A stretch of 64,000 nucleotides of DNA from VRUE01 sp963716735 (GTDB lineage: Bacteria; Actinomycetota; Thermoleophilia; Solirubrobacterales; 70-9): contig OY970321.1 in assembly GCA_963716735.1 (NCBI GenBank), positions 1,550,001 to 1,614,000 on the forward strand, given 5' to 3'. Positions 8,318 to 16,363 of this stretch are shown one piece after another. Each line of letters begins with the position of its first letter. Within the stretch, counting starts at the first letter, position 1. A model generated the notes under the pieces. The model searched no databases. It saw only the letters and a list, made by a program, of their open reading frames with translations, and was not told the origin of the DNA. A program made the position numbers and the translations under genes.

Positions 8318-9127
8318 CTAGGGGGCAGTCACGGCGAAGGTTCCGTAGCCCCTGCCGTTCGAGGGTAAGGAGGAGAACGCCAGTTTGGCCCCGCTGGTGT
8401 CCGCACCCATGACGACGCCAGCGGCACTCAGAAGCTGAATGGGATTCAACCCTTGGAGCACCCCGATAAGGGTTTCGCCAAAGGTGCCTAGCAATTCACC
8501 GACGTAGACACAGAGATGACCGGGTTTTGCCTGGGGATTTTTGGCGTTGACTTCGGCGCCAATTCCGCTGCCGCATTGCGTCGGGGTTATTTCTTCCCTC
8601 GTGCTGGTTTCGGGGTTGAAGAGCTGTTCCTTGCCATTTGCCAAGATGACATGGACATGCTGTTCATCCAGCCCGGCAGCCAGCGGAATCGGGAAGGAGA
8701 TTGGGATGTAGAGGGGCAATTCGCCTTCGGGTTTTCCGCCCGCCGACAGCAACCCAAAGGCCCACCCCCCGGTCTCGGTCGCACCGGCTGGCAGGGTGCC
8801 ACCGGCGGTCCACGGGTCGCCTTTCGGGCCTTTGTCGCCTTTGTCGCCTTTCGGACCTTTTTCGCCTTTCGGGCCCTGGGCGCCGTCTTTGCCGTTGGCG
8901 CCCAGGGCACCCGCATCGCCCTTTGCGCCCGTCGAGCCAGCCGGTCCGGGAGGACCCGCCGGGCCTTTCGGCCCCTTGGGCCCGCGCTTTGCTTTGGCCG
9001 AGGCGGCGGCCTTGCCGCCGCCGGAGTTGTTCGAGGCGGCATAAGCGCCGCCCATCATCGCGAAGACGAGGGCGATCACCGAGATCACGCCCGGGATGCC
9101 GAAGCGGTTGCGTAGTGGCGAGAACAT
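8318..9127 (-). CDS. Collagen-like secreted or surface protein
   Basis: 269 residues. ATG at 9127 is chosen because AAGGAG lies about ten bases upstream; an in-frame TTG adds one residue. The N-terminus RFGIPGVISVIALVFAMMGG is a signal/anchor segment. It is followed by a Ser/Ala/Lys linker and 19 uninterrupted Gly-X-Y triplets (GPK GPA GPP ... GDK GDP), many Lys/Asp/Glu-bearing, which in other bacterial collagens form charge-stabilised triple helices. The C-terminal domain of about 150 residues is non-repetitive, has a Cys pair and could act as a trimerisation or head domain. It lies just upstream of A1 in the same direction and could be co-expressed with it. Confidence 0.85.
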   Translation of the reverse strand: MFSPLRNRFGIPGVISVIALVFAMMGGAYAASNNSGGGKAAASAKAKRGPKGPKGPAGPPGPAGSTGAKGDAGALGANGKDGAQGPKGEKGPKGDKGDKGPKGDPWTAGGTLPAGATETGGWAFGLLSAGGKPEGELPLYIPISFPIPLAAGLDEQHVHVILANGKEQLFNPETSTREEITPTQCGSGIGAEVNAKNPQAKPGHLCVYVGELLGTFGETLIGVLQGLNPIQLLSAAGVVMGADTSGAKLAFSSLPSNGRGYGTFAVTAP

Positions 9128-9219
9128 CAAATCTCTCTCCTTGTCCCGTGAGCCCCTCTGCCCGCCGCTTCCCTTGCGGCCCCTGTGGCGAAAGCTCGGT
9201 TATGTAGTCCCTGTAGTTA

Positions 9220-9247
9220 CAAGAAACGCGGACATCCGTGTTTCTTG
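9220..9247. promoter_or_regulatory. Long inverted repeat upstream of the collagen-like gene
   Basis: Arms 9220-9232 and 9235-9247 (CAAGAAACGCGGA and its complement with one mismatch) are separated by two bases. It lies between the end of the RTX gene and the start of the collagen-like gene. No T-run follows on either strand, so an operator is preferred over an intrinsic terminator. Confidence 0.5.
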
Positions 9248-9262
9248 CTGTTCGGGGCATTA

Positions 9263-9278
9263 AGACACACGTGTGTCT
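9263..9278. promoter_or_regulatory. Perfect 16-base palindrome, possible operator
   Basis: AGACACACGTGTGTCT is a perfect palindrome 16 bases beyond the preceding inverted repeat and about 135 bases upstream of the collagen-like start. Its size and symmetry suit a dimeric repressor such as a TetR protein; no regulator gene is adjacent. Confidence 0.5.
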
Positions 9279-9332
9279 GAATGTCAAGGGAGGCGGCTTC
9301 GACTTGCCAATGCAGGACCTGGCGCCGCCAGG

Positions 9333-11093
9333 TCAGCCGCCGTTATTGAGGCCGGCGACCGGCTCGCCGACGACCACGTCCACGCAGAGCAGCGATTCCG
9401 GGTCGAACGAGTCGGTGAGGGCGCGGCCGGCGGGGGTGCCGTGGAGGATCGGTTCGGGGGCCGGACCTTTGGAGCCTTTCGGCTTCGGCGGCTGGGTGTA
9501 GAAGCCCGGGCCGCACTGGATGGAGAAGTCGCGGACGCCGTCGCGAGCGTCGACGATGTCTTCGCCGCCTTCGCCGAAGAACTGGTCCTGGCCGGGCTGG
9601 CCCAGCAGGGCGTTGGGGCCGTGGTCGCCGATCAGGATGTCGTTGTCGAAGGAGCCCTCCATGTCCTCGTCGGAGGGGTCGAGGCGCACCGGGTTGCAGC
9701 GCCCTTCCTTCAGCAGCGTGTCGATCCAGGCTTTGTGCTGGATGAAGGAGATGTAGAGGATGCCGGGGTGGGCCTGGGTCTCGGCGAAGGAGGCGTCATC
9801 ACGGCCATCGCCGCCGACGATCGCGCCGCCGGCGCAACCACCGCCCGCGGCGAGCAGGTCGCCGTCGCCTTCCCCATATAAGAAGGTCGGGCCAGGCAGG
9901 CCGCCGACGAGGCCGTCGGCGCCGTCGCCGCCGTAAAGCTTGTCTGCGCCGGGCCCGGCCTGGAGCAGATCGTCCTCGGGGCCGGCTTTGATCGTGTCGT
10001 TGCCGAAGCCCCCGGCGATGCGGATGTTCGCCGCCGCCTCGAGCGAGCCCTCGGCGTGGAAGCTGTCGTCACCAGGGCCGAGGTCGGCCGTCATCCAGCG
10101 CGTCGGGCCGTCGGCCGCGCAGGTGACGTGCTTGGGGTCGTTGCCGACGCGCGCGCAGCCCGGGCCGATCGCCACGCCCTTCGCGGCGCTGATGCCGAAG
10201 CTCTTGGTGCCGGCGTCAACGGCCACGGTGAAGTCGTCGGAGCCGCCGCCCCCGACTATCACCAGCCCTCCCCCGCCTCCTTTGGCACGATCGAGCTGAA
10301 CATAGGCGGAGGCCTTCGGCGGCGCTTCCTTGCCGCATGAGACCGTGTTGCCCTTGGCACCTTTGCAGCCGTCGGTGCCCTGCCCGCCGACCATTTCGTC
10401 GGCGCCGCCTCCGCCGAGCAGCGTGTCGTCACCGGGACCGCCGTTGATCCGGTTCGAGCCACTGCCGCCGATCAGCGTGTCGCGGAAAGCCGAGCCTTCG
10501 ATGTCCTCGAGCCTGAAGAGGCGGTCGTGGCCGTCGCCGCGGGCTTTGTGCGCCTGCAGCGAAACCCAGACGCCAGATCCCTTGCCCCCTGCAATGGCGG
10601 TCGCGAAGGAGGCGATGTCGCCGGATCCCGGCCCGCCGTCCATACGGTCATAGCCATAGTCGCCGTGGACCAGGTCGAATTCGCCGGGACCGCCGTTGAG
10701 GGTGTCGATGCCGAGGCTGCCGGCGACCTCGTCGGCGTTGCCGGTCCCCCCCATCACCTTGTCGTCGCCGAGATCGCCGATGACCCGGTCGGTGCCGGCG
10801 CCACCGTCGACTTCGTCGTTGCCGCGGCCGCCGTGGATCAGGTCGTCGCCGATGCCGCCACAGAGCAGGTTGTTGCCGAGGCTGCCGGTGATTTCGTCGT
10901 CCCCGTCGCCGCCCCAGATCACGTCTCGGCCCGGCGTCCCGTGCAGAACATCGTTCCCGTCGGTGCCGACGATCTTCGCCTGGCGCCCATGGCAGCGCGG
11001 CACGTCTTCTTCTTTGGCCGGCGCCGCGGCAATGAAGACGATGGCCGCTAGCGCCGCCGCGGCGAGCGCGAGTCCCCTGCCCAGAATCCTCAC
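9333..11093 (-). CDS. RTX-type (hemolysin-type) calcium-binding repeat protein
   Basis: About 586 residues. GTG at 11093 gives a compact signal peptide (RILGRGLALAAAALAAIVF); an in-frame TTG at 11114 adds seven residues, and neither start has a clear ribosome site. From about residue 45 there are runs of the nonapeptide G-G-x-G-x-D-x-h-x, for example GGDGDDEITG and GGIGDDLIHG, which in this family bind calcium and fold as a parallel beta-roll outside the cell. A non-repeat domain with its own strand pattern sits in the middle, and further GG-x-G-x-D blocks follow. No type I secretion genes are nearby, and the signal peptide suggests Sec export. It is probably a surface or extracellular structural protein; an enzymatic domain is not evident. 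Confidence 0.8.
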   Translation of the reverse strand: MRILGRGLALAAAALAAIVFIAAAPAKEEDVPRCHGRQAKIVGTDGNDVLHGTPGRDVIWGGDGDDEITGSLGNNLLCGGIGDDLIHGGRGNDEVDGGAGTDRVIGDLGDDKVMGGTGNADEVAGSLGIDTLNGGPGEFDLVHGDYGYDRMDGGPGSGDIASFATAIAGGKGSGVWVSLQAHKARGDGHDRLFRLEDIEGSAFRDTLIGGSGSNRINGGPGDDTLLGGGGADEMVGGQGTDGCKGAKGNTVSCGKEAPPKASAYVQLDRAKGGGGGLVIVGGGGSDDFTVAVDAGTKSFGISAAKGVAIGPGCARVGNDPKHVTCAADGPTRWMTADLGPGDDSFHAEGSLEAAANIRIAGGFGNDTIKAGPEDDLLQAGPGADKLYGGDGADGLVGGLPGPTFLYGEGDGDLLAAGGGCAGGAIVGGDGRDDASFAETQAHPGILYISFIQHKAWIDTLLKEGRCNPVRLDPSDEDMEGSFDNDILIGDHGPNALLGQPGQDQFFGEGGEDIVDARDGVRDFSIQCGPGFYTQPPKPKGSKGPAPEPILHGTPAGRALTDSFDPESLLCVDVVVGEPVAGLNNGG

Positions 11094-11129
11094 CCGAGAA
11101 GGGTACCGACCCAAGCCGGACGGCTCGCA

Positions 11130-11166
11130 TTCGCTCTTTGTCGATCATGCGCCTACAAAGAGCGAA
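11130..11166. repeat. Inverted repeat, member 1 of a pair at the two ends of the AbiEi-like gene
   Basis: Perfect 12-base arms TTCGCTCTTTGT (11130-11141) and ACAAAGAGCGAA (11155-11166) with a 13-base spacer. Spacer length and arm sequence match the element at 12081-12121. On the minus strand it also contains an ATG followed by codons for IDKER, resembling the MFHKER start of the AbiEi-like gene. Confidence 0.65.
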
Positions 11167-11178
11167 CGAGTAAGGCCT

Positions 11179-12101
11179 TCACCCCCCGACCCTCAGCTGG
11201 CGGCGCCTTTGCTCGAGGAGGGTCGCGATGCGCTCGATCACCTCGGTTGGTTCACGATTCAGGCGAGGTCCGGTGATCCGGATCATCTCGACGCCATTGA
11301 GCTTCAAGTTCTCCTGGCGCAGGCGGTCGCTCTCGAACGAGGCCCGGCTGCCGTGCGTCTCGTATACGTCGAGTTCAACCGCGAAGCGCTCCGGTTGCCA
11401 GTAGGCGTCCAACTGATACTCGCCCTCCTGAAAGTTCATCGAAGGGGTCGGCAGGCCAGAGCGCCGGACCAGGTCGCGAAACGGCGCTCGAGGCGGGAGC
11501 GGGTGAAAGCCGGGTCATCGCGGTAGATCGCGAGAGCGCCACGCAAACGGCCGACACCGCGATGGCCGCCCGCGCGAGCGAGGAGCGCGTCTACGGCACG
11601 CAGGTCGAACAGGGCACGCTCTTCGGCGCGCTCGATAGCGCGGTCGAGGCGGAGGGGTGACGCGATCGCGGCGAAGTCGAGAAGAGTGCGTGCGACGGAC
11701 GTAACGGGAATGCCCTCGCGAAAAGCACGATCTTCTTCGGTGAGGCGCGCGAAATGAAGATGCAGTGCGATCTTGCCGTGGCGGCGCGTGGGTGCGGTGA
11801 CATGGAACGTCCCAGGCCGGCTCGCCAAGAGCCCCCATAGCCACGCGGCCGAGGAGTGACTGGCGAGTGCGTTTGGCTCGCAGGCAAGAACCGCGGCGTG
11901 ACAGTAGCCCTCCCACGTGAGGCTCATGTGGCCTACGGCGTAGACGCCACGGTGGAGGCGGTGCAGACGACCGGAGCGGGCGCCGTAGGAGACCGCGTCG
12001 CGCGAATAGCCCAACGCCTCCATTTGGCGGGTCGAGACCACACCATGTTGGAGCTCGGCCAGGTCAGCCAACGGCTGATGCGTTCGCTCCTTGTGGAACA
12101 T
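11179..12101 (-). pseudogene. AbiEi-type antitoxin / DUF559-like protein, split by a frameshift
   Basis: The first part, ATG at 12101 to a stop at 11436, has an AbiEi-like N-terminal winged-helix region (LADLAELQHGVVSTRQMEAL...GYSRDAV), a middle with HRGVYAVGH and SHSSAAWLWGL, and a conserved EGIPVTSVARTLLD segment. The second part (11179-11439) encodes QLDAYWQPERFAVELDVYE and a tail like the DUF559/Vsr-fold domain that usually ends this family. Reading minus one base near 11465 joins them smoothly as ...LVRRSGLPTPSMNFQ..., giving about 306 residues. The gene is therefore either a recent pseudogene or carries a sequencing error. AbiEi proteins usually pair with an AbiEii nucleotidyltransferase toxin, but none is adjacent. 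Confidence 0.75.
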
Positions 12102-12121
12102 ATCCCTACAAGGGACGAACG
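12081..12121. promoter_or_regulatory. Inverted repeat over the AbiEi-like start codon, member 2
   Basis: Arms 12081-12094 (CGTTCGCTCCTTGT) and 12108-12121 match at 12 of 14 positions around a 13-base spacer, and the start codon of the AbiEi-like gene lies in the spacer. AbiEi antitoxins are known to repress their own promoters through inverted repeats, so an autoregulatory operator is plausible. The second copy is at 11130-11166. Confidence 0.55.
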
Positions 12122-12211
12122 GAGATCGATTCTCCCCCTTGCGGGACCGTCGACCGAGAGGGCGTCCGCGGTTTGTGGTGCTGAGCCCGACAAAAGGCGA
12201 ACGCGGCGGGG

Positions 12212-13654
12212 CTATTCGAGGTTGATCATCACGTGCTTGATCTCGGTGTAGTCCTCCAGGGCGTACACGGAGAGGTCCTTGCCGTAGCCGGATTCCTTGT
12301 AGCCGCCGTGGGGCATCTCGGAGACGAGCGGGATGTGGTCGTTGATCCAGACGCAGCCGAACTGGAGCGCGTTGGCGACGCGCATGGCGCGGCCGACGTC
12401 GCGGGTCCAGACCGATGAGGCGAGGCCATAGCGGGTGCCGTTCGCCCACTCGATCGCCTTCGCCTCGTCACTGAAGGGCTGCACGGTTATCACGGGGCCG
12501 AAGATCTCCTTCTGGATCATCTCGTCGCCCTGCTCGAGGCCGGCGACGACGGCGGGCTCGAGGAAGTAGCCGGGAAGGTCTGGCTGGCTGCCGCCGGTCA
12601 CCACCTCGGCGTTGCCGGGCTTGCGATCGAGGAAGCCCTCGACCCGCTCGCGCTGTCGCTGGGAGTTGAGCGGGCCGAGGGTGGTGTCGGCACTGAGCGT
12701 GTCGCCCAGCACCAGACCCTTCGCTTCACCGACGAGGCCGTTGACCACGTCGTCGTAAACGCCTTTCGCGGCGAGCACCCGGGTCGCCGCGGTGCAGTCC
12801 TGGCCGGCGTTGTAGTAGCCGGTGCCGGCGATCGTCTCCAGCGCGGTCCCCATGTCGACGTCGTCGAAGACGATCACCGGGGCCTTGCCACCGAGCTCGA
12901 GGTGAACGCGCTTGAGCGTGTCGGCGGCGGCCTTGGCGATCCACTTGCCGGTCGGCGGCGAGCCGGTCAGGCTGACCATCTCGACGTCGGGGTGGGTGAC
13001 GAGCTCGACCCCGGTCGGCTCACCGTGGCCGCCGATCGCGTTGAGGACGCCGGGCGGCAACAGGTCGGCGCACCACTCGGCGAAGAGCAGCGTCGTTAGC
13101 GGCGTGGTCTCGGCGGGCTTGAGCACGACCGTGTTGCCGGCGGCGAGCGCCGGGCCGATCTTCCAGATCGCCATCATCAGCGGGTAGTTCCAGGGCGTGA
13201 TCTGGCCGACGACGCCAACCGGCTCACGGCGGATGAAGGAGGTGTGGCCCTCCATGTACTCGCCGGCGGCGCGGCCCTCCATGCAGCGGGCGGCGCCGGC
13301 AAAGAAGCGCAGGTTGTCGGCCATAACCGGCACCTCGTCCTCGAGCACGGCGCCGCGGGGCTTGCCCGCGTCGGCCGCCTCCAGGTCGGCGATCTCCTCA
13401 CCGCGCTCCTCGATCATGTCGGCGATCCGCAAGAGCGCCCGCGCCCGTTCCCCGGGCGGCGTCGCCGCCCAGCCCTCGAAGGCGCCCTTGGCGGCGGCGA
13501 CCGCGGCGTCGACGTCGGCCTTGGTCGAGAGCGGCGCCGCGGCGATCGCCTCGCCGGTCGCCGGGTTGACCACGTCCTCCATCCCGCCCTCGGCCGGCTC
13601 CACCGCCTTGCCGCCGATGAAGTTCCTCAGCTTCGTCTTCGTCGCCGCAGCCAT
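12212..13654 (-). CDS. NAD(P)-dependent aldehyde dehydrogenase, likely aminoaldehyde-type
   Basis: 480 residues, the usual ALDH length. It has the substrate/cofactor loop ITPWNYPLMMAIWKIGPA, the catalytic glutamate in LELGGKAP and the nucleophilic cysteine in NAGQDCTAATR, followed by EIFGPVITV and PHGGYKESGYGKDLS near the end. The overall look is that of betaine-aldehyde or gamma-aminobutyraldehyde dehydrogenases. The ATG overlaps the alanine dehydrogenase stop as ATGA, placing it last in the operon PucR-alanine dehydrogenase-ALDH. In this setting it probably oxidises the aminoaldehyde formed by deamination or oxidation of a diamine or polyamine. Exact substrate specificity cannot be told from sequence. 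Confidence 0.88.
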   Translation of the reverse strand: MAAATKTKLRNFIGGKAVEPAEGGMEDVVNPATGEAIAAAPLSTKADVDAAVAAAKGAFEGWAATPPGERARALLRIADMIEERGEEIADLEAADAGKPRGAVLEDEVPVMADNLRFFAGAARCMEGRAAGEYMEGHTSFIRREPVGVVGQITPWNYPLMMAIWKIGPALAAGNTVVLKPAETTPLTTLLFAEWCADLLPPGVLNAIGGHGEPTGVELVTHPDVEMVSLTGSPPTGKWIAKAAADTLKRVHLELGGKAPVIVFDDVDMGTALETIAGTGYYNAGQDCTAATRVLAAKGVYDDVVNGLVGEAKGLVLGDTLSADTTLGPLNSQRQRERVEGFLDRKPGNAEVVTGGSQPDLPGYFLEPAVVAGLEQGDEMIQKEIFGPVITVQPFSDEAKAIEWANGTRYGLASSVWTRDVGRAMRVANALQFGCVWINDHIPLVSEMPHGGYKESGYGKDLSVYALEDYTEIKHVMINLE

Positions 13655-14793
13655 CAGGTCACCTCCGCTCTGTCCTCGATTTCAAGTGCTTTCTCGACCG
13701 GCACGCAGCTCATCCCAACCGCTTCGGCTACCGCCGGGTGGGTGACCTGCCCGGCCGCGACGTTGACCCCCGGCCGCAGGCCGGGGTCGCGCTGGATCGC
13801 CCCCTCGACACCGCGATCGGCGAGCGCGATCGCGTAAGGCAGGGTGGCATTGGTGAGAGCCTGAGTGGAGGTGATCGGGACCGCGCCGGGCATGTTGGCG
13901 ACGCAGTAGTGAATGATCCCGTCGACCTCGAAGGTCGGGTCACGGTGGGTCGTGGGCCGTGAGGTCTCGAAGCAACCACCCTGGTCGATCGCGACGTCGA
14001 CCAGCACCGCGCCGGGTTTCATCAGCCCCAGCTGCCCGCGCCGCACTACATAAGGGGCACGTGCGCCATGGACGAGGACGGCCCCGATCACGAGGTCGGC
14101 GCGCGGCAGCATCTCTTCGACCGCGAGGGTGGTCGCGTAGACGGTCGAGCAGGCACCGGCGAAGGCGACGTCGAGGTCGCGCAGGCGGTCGATCGACTTG
14201 TCGAAGACGAAGACGTCGGCGCCCATCCCGATCGCGACGAAGGCAGCGTTCATGCCGACCACGCCGCCGCCGATCACGATCACGTTCGCCGCCGCCACGC
14301 CGGGCACGCCGCCGAGCAGGATGCCCCTGCCGCCGAGCGGCCTCTCCAGCATGAAGGCGCCGGCCTGGGTCGCGATCTTGCCGGCGATCTCACTCATCGG
14401 CGCGAGCAGCGGCAGCCGCCCGTGCGCGTCCTCCACGGTCTCATAGGCGATGCAGGTGGCGCCGGAGCCGCAGAGGCCGCGGGTCTGATCGGGGTCGGGC
14501 GCAAGGTGCAGGTACGTGAACAGCAGCTGGCCCCGCCGCAGCATCTCGATCTCGGCCGGTTGCGGCTCCTTCACCTTCAGGACCATCTCCGCCTCGCCGA
14601 ACACGGTGCTCGCATCGGCGACGATGCTCGCGCCCTGCGATTCGAATTCGGCGTCGGCGATCGCGCTGCCCTCGCCTGCCCCGGCCTCGATCAGGACACG
14701 GTGGCCATGCTCGGCCATCTCGCGCACCCCGGCTGGGGTGATCGCGACGCGGTACTCGTCGGGCTTGATCTCCCTGGGGACCCCGACGATCAC
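13654..14793 (-). CDS. ald: Alanine dehydrogenase
   Basis: 379 residues. GTG at 14793 is chosen because it gives the family N-terminus VGVPREIKPDEYRVAITP and overlaps the upstream PucR stop as GTGA. It carries the substrate-binding region KVKEPQPAE, the YLHLAPD segment and the Rossmann loop VIGGGVVGMNAA, with NAD contacts later (FDKSIDRL). It catalyses reversible oxidative deamination of L-alanine to pyruvate and ammonium with NAD. Beside an omega-aminotransferase that probably uses pyruvate as amino acceptor, its likely role is to regenerate pyruvate from the alanine produced and release ammonium, allowing amines to serve as nitrogen source. Confidence 0.92.
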   Translation of the reverse strand: MIVGVPREIKPDEYRVAITPAGVREMAEHGHRVLIEAGAGEGSAIADAEFESQGASIVADASTVFGEAEMVLKVKEPQPAEIEMLRRGQLLFTYLHLAPDPDQTRGLCGSGATCIAYETVEDAHGRLPLLAPMSEIAGKIATQAGAFMLERPLGGRGILLGGVPGVAAANVIVIGGGVVGMNAAFVAIGMGADVFVFDKSIDRLRDLDVAFAGACSTVYATTLAVEEMLPRADLVIGAVLVHGARAPYVVRRGQLGLMKPGAVLVDVAIDQGGCFETSRPTTHRDPTFEVDGIIHYCVANMPGAVPITSTQALTNATLPYAIALADRGVEGAIQRDPGLRPGVNVAAGQVTHPAVAEAVGMSCVPVEKALEIEDRAEVT

Positions 14794-16352
14794 GTCCCCA
14801 CCAGCTCCCTGGCGCGCAGCGCCAGCCAGAACTCGATCCGGTCGTGGGCGCGCGAGAGGTCGCGCCCGGTCAGCTCTTCGACCTTGCGCATCCGGTAGCG
14901 CAGGGTGTGACGGTGGCAGTAGACCTCGCGCGCGGCCCGCTCCCACTGGCCGTTCTGCTCGATGAAGGCCTCCAGCGAGCGCAGCAGCTCACCGCCGTAC
15001 TCCTCGTCGCCCGACTCGATCGGGCCGAGGACGCTGTCGCAGTAGAGCGCCAGGGCGTCGTCGTCCTGGATCGAGAGGAGCAGGGTGAAGGCGCCGAGAT
15101 CGCGCCAGGAGGCGACCTCCGGCCCGCTGCCGTTCTCCGAGAACGCCGTCGCCTCGAGCGCACAGCGCGCCTCGTGGAAGGAGTGGCGCAGCTCCTCCGG
15201 CGGCGCCGGGCGGCTGGCCGCGGCGCGCACGGTGCCGCGCTCTTTGATCAGCGCCCGCCGCGCTTCGGAGGCGAGGTCGACCGGATCGCGGTCGGCGGCA
15301 TCGACGACGGCGCAGAGCAGCTCGCGGCTGCCACTGGTGTGGGGAGCAACGACGGCCGGGCAGGCGTCGGCGGCCAGCGCCCGCTCCAGCGCCGGCTCGG
15401 CGGCGGCCGGATCGTCGAGGTCGAAGACGAGGACGGCGGCCTCGTCGCCGATGCCGAAGGGCTCGAGCCGGCGGCGCAGCTCGGAGGGATCCAGTCGACC
15501 CCCGAGCGCGCCGGCCAGCACGTCCCCTGCAAGCCGGCGCTCGGTCTCACGGGCGACGCGGCGACGCATCAGCTCGAGCGCGACGACGGCGACCGCCTGC
15601 TGCAGGATCAAACGCTCGAAGTCGCCCAGCCCGCCCGAGTCGCGGACCATCACCACCCAGGCCTGCGGCGGGCCCCCACCCGGGGAGATCACCGGGTGGG
15701 CTAGAGCGCGACCCGCCACAGAGGGATGGGTGGGGACGAAGGGATGCCCGTCGACGGTGTGGGTAAGCGCTTCGTCGCGGATCGCGTTGACCGCCTCGGC
15801 GGAGAGCTCGCGGCGGAAGCTGCGGCCGGCGATGCGCTCGCCGCGGTTGTCGAGGATCGCCACGGTGCCGCCGACGGCGGAGGCGATCGTCGCCACGATC
15901 TCCTCCAGACCGCGCTCTTCGAGGACCAACCGCTCGAGTCGGCGCTGCACGGCGATGCCCCGCTGCAGCACCTCGTACTGCTCGTTGACGAGCTTGGCGA
16001 AGGCCTTCTCGGTGATCGCGATGAACGGGGTCGAGTAGGGAACCTCGAAGAGCGGGAAGTCGCGTTTCTTCGCCTCCTCGATCAGTGCTTTGGGCAGTTT
16101 CTTGTGGTTGAAGCCGGTGCCAAAGCCGAGCCCGGCGAGGTTGTGCTCGGCGAGCAGGCGGATGTAGGCACGCTGCTTGGCGGCGCTGTCGAGCGGAATG
16201 CCGGTGGTCAGCATCAGCTCGCCACCGGAGAGCCAAGGGGTCGGGTCCTCGAGCTCGGAGATGTGAATCCAGCGCAGCGGCGTCTCGGCCTCGTCCGCGC
16301 CCGCGGCGAGGTCGAGGCCGACCTCGTCCAGCAGGGTCTGCACGGTGAGCAT
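14790..16352 (-). CDS. PucR-family transcriptional regulator
   Basis: 520 residues. An N-terminal PucR sensory domain (residues 1-125, with ISELEDPTPWLSGGELMLTTG) is followed by a GAF-like middle and a GGDEF-like degenerate region. The C-terminal PucR-type HTH has the sequence EVYCHRHTLRYRMRKVEEL. Members activate catabolic genes in response to purine, amine or amino-acid signals. Here it is the first gene of a coupled operon with alanine dehydrogenase and aldehyde dehydrogenase and starts 12 bases after the aminotransferase stop. It probably controls this amine-catabolism cluster, including the divergent permease. The inducer is unknown. Confidence 0.88.
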   Translation of the reverse strand: MLTVQTLLDEVGLDLAAGADEAETPLRWIHISELEDPTPWLSGGELMLTTGIPLDSAAKQRAYIRLLAEHNLAGLGFGTGFNHKKLPKALIEEAKKRDFPLFEVPYSTPFIAITEKAFAKLVNEQYEVLQRGIAVQRRLERLVLEERGLEEIVATIASAVGGTVAILDNRGERIAGRSFRRELSAEAVNAIRDEALTHTVDGHPFVPTHPSVAGRALAHPVISPGGGPPQAWVVMVRDSGGLGDFERLILQQAVAVVALELMRRRVARETERRLAGDVLAGALGGRLDPSELRRRLEPFGIGDEAAVLVFDLDDPAAAEPALERALAADACPAVVAPHTSGSRELLCAVVDAADRDPVDLASEARRALIKERGTVRAAASRPAPPEELRHSFHEARCALEATAFSENGSGPEVASWRDLGAFTLLLSIQDDDALALYCDSVLGPIESGDEEYGGELLRSLEAFIEQNGQWERAAREVYCHRHTLRYRMRKVEELTGRDLSRAHDRIEFWLALRARELVGT

Positions 16353-16363
16353 CGGCGTGCCTA

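Noticed and set aside
6034..8412. 792-codon open frame on the plus strand opposite A1
   Set aside because: It is antisense to a well-supported NHL gene, has no signal, ribosome site or recognisable domain, and reflects GC-rich codon bias.
8800..8990. Short repeated units that look like a small tandem or CRISPR-type array
   Set aside because: The 9-base periodicity is explained by Gly-X-Y codons of the collagen-like gene; units have no spacers and are in frame.
12102..12449. Longer N-terminus for the AbiEi-like gene
   Set aside because: The upstream part is antisense to the aldehyde dehydrogenase end and is low-complexity Arg/Pro; the family start is MFHKER at 12101.
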